Source: Smallanthus sonchifolius
Lineage: Eukaryota; Streptophyta; Magnoliopsida; Asterales; Asteraceae
Length of the DNA: 64,000 nt
Direction of reading: 5' to 3'
Assembly: GCA_023525975.1 (NCBI GenBank)
Contig: CM042023.1
Span: forward strand, 12,846,501-12,910,500
Positions 58,344 through 64,000 of this stretch are shown in pieces. The number at the start of each line of letters is the position of its first letter. The first letter of the stretch is position 1. A model generated the notes under the pieces. That model searched no databases. It worked only from the letters and a program-made list of their open reading frames with translations, and was not told the origin of the DNA. The position numbers and the translations under genes were made by a program.

Positions 58344-58455
58344 TTTCAACGATTTCGATTCTCACTCCCCTCTTAAATATCTATCCTAAGAACTAAATAC
58401 AATCTTTTTTTTTTGGGTTTTTTCAGATAGGATCTAAAGATCAGTGACAATTACC

Positions 58456-58461
58456 TTACAT
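58456..58461 (-). promoter_or_regulatory. ATG-TAA minimal uORF in the NIP5;1 leader (proximal)
   Basis: ATGTAA on the coding strand, about 115 nt before the NIP5;1 start codon. In Arabidopsis NIP5;1 such AUG-stop elements cause boron-dependent ribosome stalling and mRNA decay. Here it is followed by GGTAAT, so the site could also be part of a 5'-UTR splice donor; transcript data are needed to tell. Confidence 0.6.
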
Positions 58462-58578
58462 AATTTGTAGATTTTTATAAACGTATCGCTACACAATCGT
58501 CTGAATTCGATCCAGATCGAATCAAGATTCTTTTTTTTTTCTTTTTTTTTAACGGAAGAAATGGATGGATTGCTAAAC

Positions 58579-58584
58579 TTACAT
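58579..58584 (-). promoter_or_regulatory. ATG-TAA minimal uORF in the NIP5;1 leader (distal)
   Basis: Second ATGTAA, about 240 nt before the start codon. This and the proximal copy are both preceded by TTATAAAAATCTAC and followed by G, so they are parts of a small duplicated leader segment. Confidence 0.6.
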
Positions 58585-58725
58585 ACTGGGTAGATTTTTA
58601 TAAATGTTGAATTAAGGTAGATAAATTTTGAAGATAGCCAGGCTAAACAACGAACTAGATGATATAACGATTTTTTATTTTTTTTGTTTTGGGAAATCAA
58701 CAAAGAAAACTGGGAAGAAACAAAG

Positions 58726-58731
58726 TTACAT
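58726..58731 (-). promoter_or_regulatory. Third ATG-TAA, close to the TATA box
   Basis: A third ATGTAA on the coding strand. It lies only about 12 nt downstream of the likely TATA box, so it is probably upstream of the main transcription start and may not be in the mRNA. Confidence 0.35.
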
Positions 58732-58742
58732 GCTTACAGAGT

Positions 58743-58749
58743 TTATATA
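58743..58749 (-). promoter_or_regulatory. Probable TATA box of NIP5;1
   Basis: TATATAA on the coding strand (within TTATATAAAC). A start about 30 nt downstream (near 58715) would give a leader of about 370 nt that includes the two ATG-TAA elements at 58584 and 58461. Confidence 0.5.
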
Positions 58750-59453
58750 AAAGTATGATCAAGGAAGAAAAGGAAGGGAGCGATCCAGGTTGAAGATGAA
58801 GGGTGTATAAGTAATGAAAATGGTCTGAAATTGCAGGTTCAGGTTGAATGGTTTGTGGAGGTTGCGAGTGAATGTATACCAAAGGGAAAGGAAAGAGAAC
58901 AATAAAGTCAACTCTTTTGCAATCAACTTCACAGCCTATTAAATTCATTATTAAGTAACGGTTAATACATCACAGGCAGTCAGATTCGACTTTTCAGAGC
59001 ACTCTCTCTCTGTATGTTATTACATATATACATATTTTTACTATATAATAAATAAAAGTTTTTCATCTCACGTATCGTCTCCATATTTATTCTCATCATT
59101 CTTATTAAATACACCTCTATCTTTTAATAATAATATATTTAAAAAAAAAATACTAATATTTATATTAATAAATCTTGTGCATATTTTGGCGAGTGTATGT
59201 GTTAACAGATTATATTGTATTCTACGGGTTTATTCTAACCCGTGTAAAACACGAGTTTTTAAAAAATAATTTCTTTATTACTCAATATATAATATTACAT
59301 TTATTCAAACCGTGTAATACACGGGATTTTAACCTAATATATATAATATGAGTTGGTTTCGTACAAAAGATTTACTTTAAAATAAATCATAAGAAGCCAT
59401 GAGAAGGCGACACGTATACGTGCGTGTGTTTTATTGGCGAATGTTATTTATGT
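58750..59453. other. NIP5;1 upstream region
   Basis: About 700 bp of promoter and intergenic DNA. Nothing else is recognised; AT-rich stretches and a CTCTCTCTCT tract near 59003 are seen. Confidence 0.4.
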
Positions 59454-59462
59454 GTTCATTTA

Positions 59463-60000
59463 GGGAAATTACCAAAATAGACATTTGACCAAACAATTTT
59501 TTCAAAATAGGCTTTGACTTTTAGCCTATGAATTTATAGAAGTTCTCTCTGAACAGACAGCTAAAGCTGGCTTAGCCGGCTTAAATTCAGTGCAAAACAT
59601 AGTTCTGGTCCAATGAAATTTCGACACGTGGCTTAGCCGCCGCCTAAGGGCCTTATAACGGCCGGCTAAAAACCTTATAATGACGGCTAAGCCGGCGCCT
59701 AGTCTCACGACTAAGGGCCTTATAACGGCCGACTGAGTGCAAAAACCCCGGCTAAGGGCCTTACAACGGCCGACTAAGGCTAAATATATAGTCTAGACGG
59801 CCGACTATTTTTAGCCGTGAAATTTGCCACGTGTCGAGTTTTCATTGGACTAGAACTCTGTTGTGCACTGAAATTTAGGTCGGCTAAATAGCCGACTTTA
59901 GCCGTCTGTTCAGGGAGAATGTCTATAAATTTGTCGGCTAAAAGTCAATGTCTATTTTGAGAAAACCATATAGTCAAATGTCTATTTTGGTAATTTTCCC
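59463..60000. mobile_element. Foldback MITE, Mutator type, with 9-bp target duplication
   Basis: 538 bp. The terminal inverted repeats are about 170-200 bp long (GGGAAATTACCAAAATAGAC at the left; complement GGGAAAATTACCAAAATAGAC at the right) and extend inward to CGACACGTGGC. The flanks are a perfect 9-bp repeat GTTCATTTA (59454-59462 and 60001-60009), the length made by Mutator-like transposases. The loop contains repeated TAAGGGCCTTATAACGGCCG units. No protein is encoded. Confidence 0.88.
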
Positions 60001-60009
60001 GTTCATTTA

Positions 60010-61855
60010 TGTACGTTGGTTTCTCGCACACACATCTGCAAGTTAACTGCAACATGTAAAATAGGATAACCACACCGTGTAATGCGTAATCGAAACCCAT
60101 TTCCGACCAAATCACACATCCGCCCCATGAAAAATATTTGGCACGTATCTGACCGTGACAAATGTGATATACGCACCGTGTAAATGGATTAAGATTCCAT
60201 CGATTTTAATTTCGAGCTGAGCCAGCTAGGTATGAAGTTAGAGTCGAGCTCGAGCTAGGCTCGGCTCGTCTTGTTAAGAGCATTTAAGTGTTGTTCCTCG
60301 TTCCATTTTGCGCATGTCACCAAAAACAAAAGTTGAACCATGATTTTTTTTATATACACATGTGATGTCGGTGGAAAAAGTTTAAAATGTTGAAAAAAGT
60401 TCATTAATAAGAGAGTGAATGAGAATTAACAAAGCAGAGATATAGATAGGCATTATTTAATCTTTTACTATCATACTATTTTCGTTTTAATTTTAGTTTT
60501 TAAAAATAAAAAAGTGGGAAGTCCGTATTAAATTTTTTAGGTAGAATTACGTATATCTCGATATTTTCAAGCCTAATTACATATATATTCAATACAAAAC
60601 TTAAATTACATATATCCCCCTCTTTTATAAAATTAGTTTTTTAACCAGAAATACAGCTATTCTTATTCCATCGATCCCAACCCTAACCTTCTGATTTTCG
60701 CTTCAGATCGATTCCAACATCCGGCGTCACTTCTGATCGATTCCATCATCCAGTTGGGTATATATGTAATTAATGAAGGGGATATACATAAATAAAAATT
60801 TGAGTTGGGTGTATATAATTAATGAAGTTTTTAAAAGGATATATGTAATTGCCCCAATTTTTTAAGTTCTCCCAATATTAGTTTTCTGTATTAAACCCTC
60901 CCTTTAATAGTGTATTTAATTATTTAGAAGGATATTACATTTCACGTATTCTGTACATAATCAAGAGTTAGGTACTTATGTATAGCCATTTAAACTACGG
61001 ATAACTTTACACAATAGTAATCAAGTTTCTCAAGTGTTTCATTTAAATACCTCAAAGTTTTTTTGTCCCTCTAAAGTCACTCAACTTTCAGTAGGTGTTC
61101 CACTCCTATGTAATATTTTTATAAATTTTTAAATATTGAATGAGATATATGAAACATATATGAATCTTGTTCACTATTTAGCAATTATTTTTTTCTAATT
61201 CAACTTAAATATAACAATTTTGAAACTTGTTTATTATTTGATGAACTTTTTTTTCTTCACTATTACCTCCTATTTTAAGTTAATTGAATAAAAATTTCAC
61301 TTATTGGTAACTAATATTCATATCCGGTTTTAATAACCTTCGTATTCCTTGTCCCACATCGGTTGAACTGGCTGATCCGTTCCGGTTTTAATAACCTTCG
61401 TATTCCTTGTCCCCATCGGTTGCAGCTTGGTACAGGCCAACCCGGCCCGACCGCTGTGTATAGATTGGAACACCGGTAAACATTGATACGACACAACTAT
61501 TGTTCAGGCCAACCCAGCCCGATCACTGACTGGCATTAACTGACCCAATATTCATAACCGATAATAATGGGTTCTTCTTCTTGCGTACTTCAACTCAAAT
61601 CAACATTTTCAACTCAAGTTAAATTTTTTTGACCCAAGTTAAATTTTTTGTTATTAATCTAAAACCGAACCGACCCAATGTTCATAACCAATTAACCAAA
61701 AATCGAAATAATCAAAACCAATCGGTTTTTGAAATACCTTAACCGAAAATTTTGGTTATGGTTATGGCTCAAAACCGAACCAAACCGCCCTGTGCACACC
61801 CCTAAAATCACCAACTTAAGTGTTGTGTTCTCCACCGCATCGCGCGGGCACCCCT
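60010..61855. other. Intergenic region
   Basis: AT-rich with no gene recognised. A 58-bp tandem duplication with TCCGGTTTTAATAACCTTCG at 61323 and 61381 and a following pair of GGCCAACCC(G/A)GCCCGA stretches (about 61436 and 61507) are the only structure noted. Its right end may be the interior of a Helitron. Confidence 0.5.
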
Positions 61856-61859
61856 CTAG
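61830..61859 (+). mobile_element. Helitron-like 3' end (plus strand)
   Basis: CACCGCATCGCGCGGGCACC then CTCTAG, followed by T: a short GC hairpin (CCGC-loop-GCGG) a few bases before CTAG|T, the terminal layout of Helitrons. The 5' end (TC) could not be placed. Confidence 0.35.
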
Positions 61860-61885
61860 TGTGTGTGTGTGTGAATGTATATATA

Positions 61886-61915
61886 CTAGTGTTATACCTG
61901 CGCGTTGCGGCGTGC
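61886..61915 (-). mobile_element. Helitron-like 3' end (minus strand)
   Basis: On the minus strand GCCGCAACGCGCAGGTATAAC is followed by ACTAG and T. The GC-rich, hairpin-like block before CTAG|T is the same layout as at 61830-61859, facing it across a 26-bp TG/TA-rich spacer. Confidence 0.35.
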
Positions 61916-63201
61916 TAAATTATCAAAATTAACGTTCTGAAAACTTTATACAATCAAATAAAAAAAGTTATCATCGACATTTTCAATTCCAGGGTTTACA
62001 CATGTTACTGTAGGTTCAATGTTGGCAAACTGCAAAGATCTTGTGAGGGTTAACTTTATAAATCATATTTATTATATACAAATTGTTAAGGAAAAAAGGA
62101 AGTAAAGTTTCTTTCTTAAAAACATTATTATGTGAAATTACATTTCGGTGTGTTAGAACATACATAATCATGTTAGTGAATTATTCTATTTAATATCTTT
62201 ATTTGTATTATAATTTAAACTCGTTTTCTGTTAGTTTATATGTTTAAGGGTCTATTGTTTTTTTATTATTTATTTCCATTTTTAATGGGTAGCTACTAAA
62301 TCTAGGCTGACTATAACATTCGGTAACTGTTCTAATCCTTCATTCAATTTTATTTATTTTTTAATTTTTTTACATTTGAAGTGGTAAATAGTTAAGCCCC
62401 ACTCATCCACTAACCTAACTACATTGGGGTTAATGACAGGTTTTTAAAATTTGACGAATTGACCAATTAATGTCATTCTTATTTATTTTTCAAAGTGTTC
62501 AAATATGTGTTATTAACGAAACTGTTTTAAAATGACAATCCATCATTATTTATTAATTTTATGAGATGGGTTGTTTATTAAATAAATATAACTTTATGTA
62601 CGGACTTTTACAAAGTTTTTTGTTAGCGGGTAGGTGCTGATTATACGAAGACCTAAAAACTGAGAGTACGGTTGCTTTGCTATGTGTGTATTTGAAAAAC
62701 GGTCAAATTAATCAGATTTTATATCATTGAATTGAAGATTTTTATTCTAGGGACGTTTGGCGGATTTTAGAATTTTTCGGGATTGTCGCGAAGATACCGT
62801 CGTTTACTATAGAGGAAACAAAAACGGAGGTGTTGATATTTAATCACGTAACGCGTTAATTTTTTTATTAAAAAAAATATAGCGATACCATACTCAAATT
62901 AAAAAGGATAAAATGCTCGTTTTTTTATGGTGTGTAACTTTTTATAAAAAATATTAAGGTATGAAAAAGTTATAGCCGTTTAAAAATCGTAGATGGTAAT
63001 TAGTTTAAAAGTGTAATTATTGATTAAATAACCAAAAGTTGAGGGGGCAAAGGTGTAAGTATTCTTTAAAAGAAATATTTACCCTTAAAAAAATTTTAAC
63101 ACATGCATTAAGTGTTGTAACTTGAGCAATCATACTTGTATTACTTAAAATTTAGGATGCTCTTTGATAGTGTATTATAATATAGTATAGATATAGATAT
63201 A
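61916..63201. other. Intergenic region
   Basis: AT-rich, no gene recognised. Part may be the interior of the minus-strand Helitron-like element ending at 61886. Confidence 0.45.
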
Positions 63202-63532
63202 GAGTAAAGTACACGGATGGTTCCTGTGGTTTACCAAAATTTTGGATTTGTTCCATAGTTTTTCAAAAGTACACGGATGGTTCATGGAGTTTTGCGCTTT
63301 GTAAAACATTTAGTCCCCAAACTTTTCCAAAAGTACATGTATGGTCCATGTGGTTTGCACTTTGTAACGCATTTACTCTCTAACTTGGACCTTCTAAAAC
63401 TTTTAGATTTGTTGGCTGAGGACTAAATGCATTATAAAGTGCAAACCACAGGGACCATCCATTACATTTGAAAAACTAGAAACCAAATCCAAAATTTTGA
63501 TAAACCACATGACCATGTGTGTACTTTCCTCT
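63202..63532. mobile_element. Foldback MITE
   Basis: The left arm AAAGTACACGGATGGTTCCTG with ACCAAAATTTTGGATTTG is matched, inverted, at the right end (CAAATCCAAAATTTTGATAAACC ... GTGTGTACTTTCC). Subterminal direct copies of AAGTACACGGATGGTTCATG (63269) and AAGTACATGTATGGTCCATG (63332) follow the left arm. No protein is encoded and no clear target duplication could be fixed because the flanks are TATAGATA repeats. Confidence 0.65.
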
Positions 63533-64000
63533 ATAGATATATGTATATATCATCTCCCTCAATATGATAATGGTTGCTTATTATTTAAGAACTCTTTTTA
63601 TTTGTTTGACAATTTGAATTATTAACAACTCCAATAATGATTCACAAGTCGCAACAAAACATGTTTAAATTCTTTCTGACATTATTATAACGTAGTTTGA
63701 TAAATATTTATTAAAGATAATGTATATAACTATATACAGTTTTTTGTCTCCATGTTTGATGGTAATAAAAAACAATAACATTTCTTTAATTATGTAAGTT
63801 TTATAAATAGATTATACCTTCTTTTTCAAAAGTTGTCGTATTTCCTCTTAAAAAAACACTATTGACATTTGATTAGTTGTAAAACATTTTCAATAATTTT
63901 TATGTCAACTTCAAGAACGAAGGTCTTTGACAATTTTGAAGTACACGGTCAAAATTCTATTATACAACTCTACAAGGTTACGCAGGAAAATAGAAACAAT
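63533..64000. other. Intergenic region to window end
   Basis: AT-rich; nothing recognised. Confidence 0.5.

Noticed and set aside
58434..58703. 89-codon minus-strand frame upstream of NIP5;1 as a longer uORF
   Set aside because: Low-complexity lysine-rich translation across a poly-T/A tract, no homologue known to me and a poor initiation context; the ATG-TAA elements in it are the more meaningful signal.
61311..61496. 61-codon minus-strand frame over the 58-bp tandem duplication
   Set aside because: Its repeat (RCGTRNTKVIKTG) is produced by the DNA duplication itself; no protein family is recognised.

Overview
The window looks like a repeat-dense nuclear segment from a flowering plant. The evidence is split genes with GT-AG introns, plant Ty3 (Tekay-type chromovirus) and Ty1/copia retrotransposons primed by initiator tRNA-Met, CACTA/MULE/hAT-like DNA elements, and two plant membrane-protein genes. 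The types of Ty3 LTR and the palindromic CACTA-end repeats make me suspect an Asteraceae genome, but this is an impression only.

Layout. 1-5667: a LINE reverse-transcriptase scrap joined to a truncated Ty3 LTR, then a solo LTR with an opposite-strand solo LTR inside it. 5668-9359: AT-rich intergenic DNA. 9360-10790 (minus): an apparently intact six-exon WAT1-related/UMAMIT transporter gene. 10791-18424: intergenic DNA with a CACTA-type terminus carrying five 30-bp palindromes, a decayed tandem array and possible LTR remnants. 18425-54136: one large retrotransposon stack. 54137-54457: a copy of the sequence flanking the copia element. 54543-55670: a broken HEAT-repeat gene fragment. 56017-58343 (minus): an apparently intact four-exon NIP5;1-type aquaporin (boric acid channel) gene whose first intron holds a TIR element with a second element nested in it. 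59463-60000: a foldback MITE with a 9-bp target duplication. 61800-61890: two Helitron-like ends facing each other. 63202-63532: another foldback MITE.

The stack can be resolved from target-site duplications. A copia element (TSD TGTAA) received a Ty3 element 'D' (TSD CTGAC). The locus then underwent a tandem duplication: copy 1 carries D as a solo LTR, while copy 2 starts inside D's 5' LTR and keeps D's whole interior. Copy 2 was next hit by an antisense Ty3 element 'B' (TSD CACAG, now one change in each copy), and B's right LTR by the youngest element 'C' (TSD CTGCA, near-identical LTRs). LTR divergence by eye (copia about 4%, C under 1%) agrees with this order.

Only the WAT1-related and NIP5;1 genes look functional. 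NIP5;1 carries ATG-TAA minimal uORFs upstream of its start, the known boron-sensing device of Arabidopsis NIP5;1. I did not find a wholly new genetic system. The observations most worth following are those uORFs, the allele-mixing duplication, and hairpin arrays that recur in the middle of the LTRs of four different Ty3 lineages.
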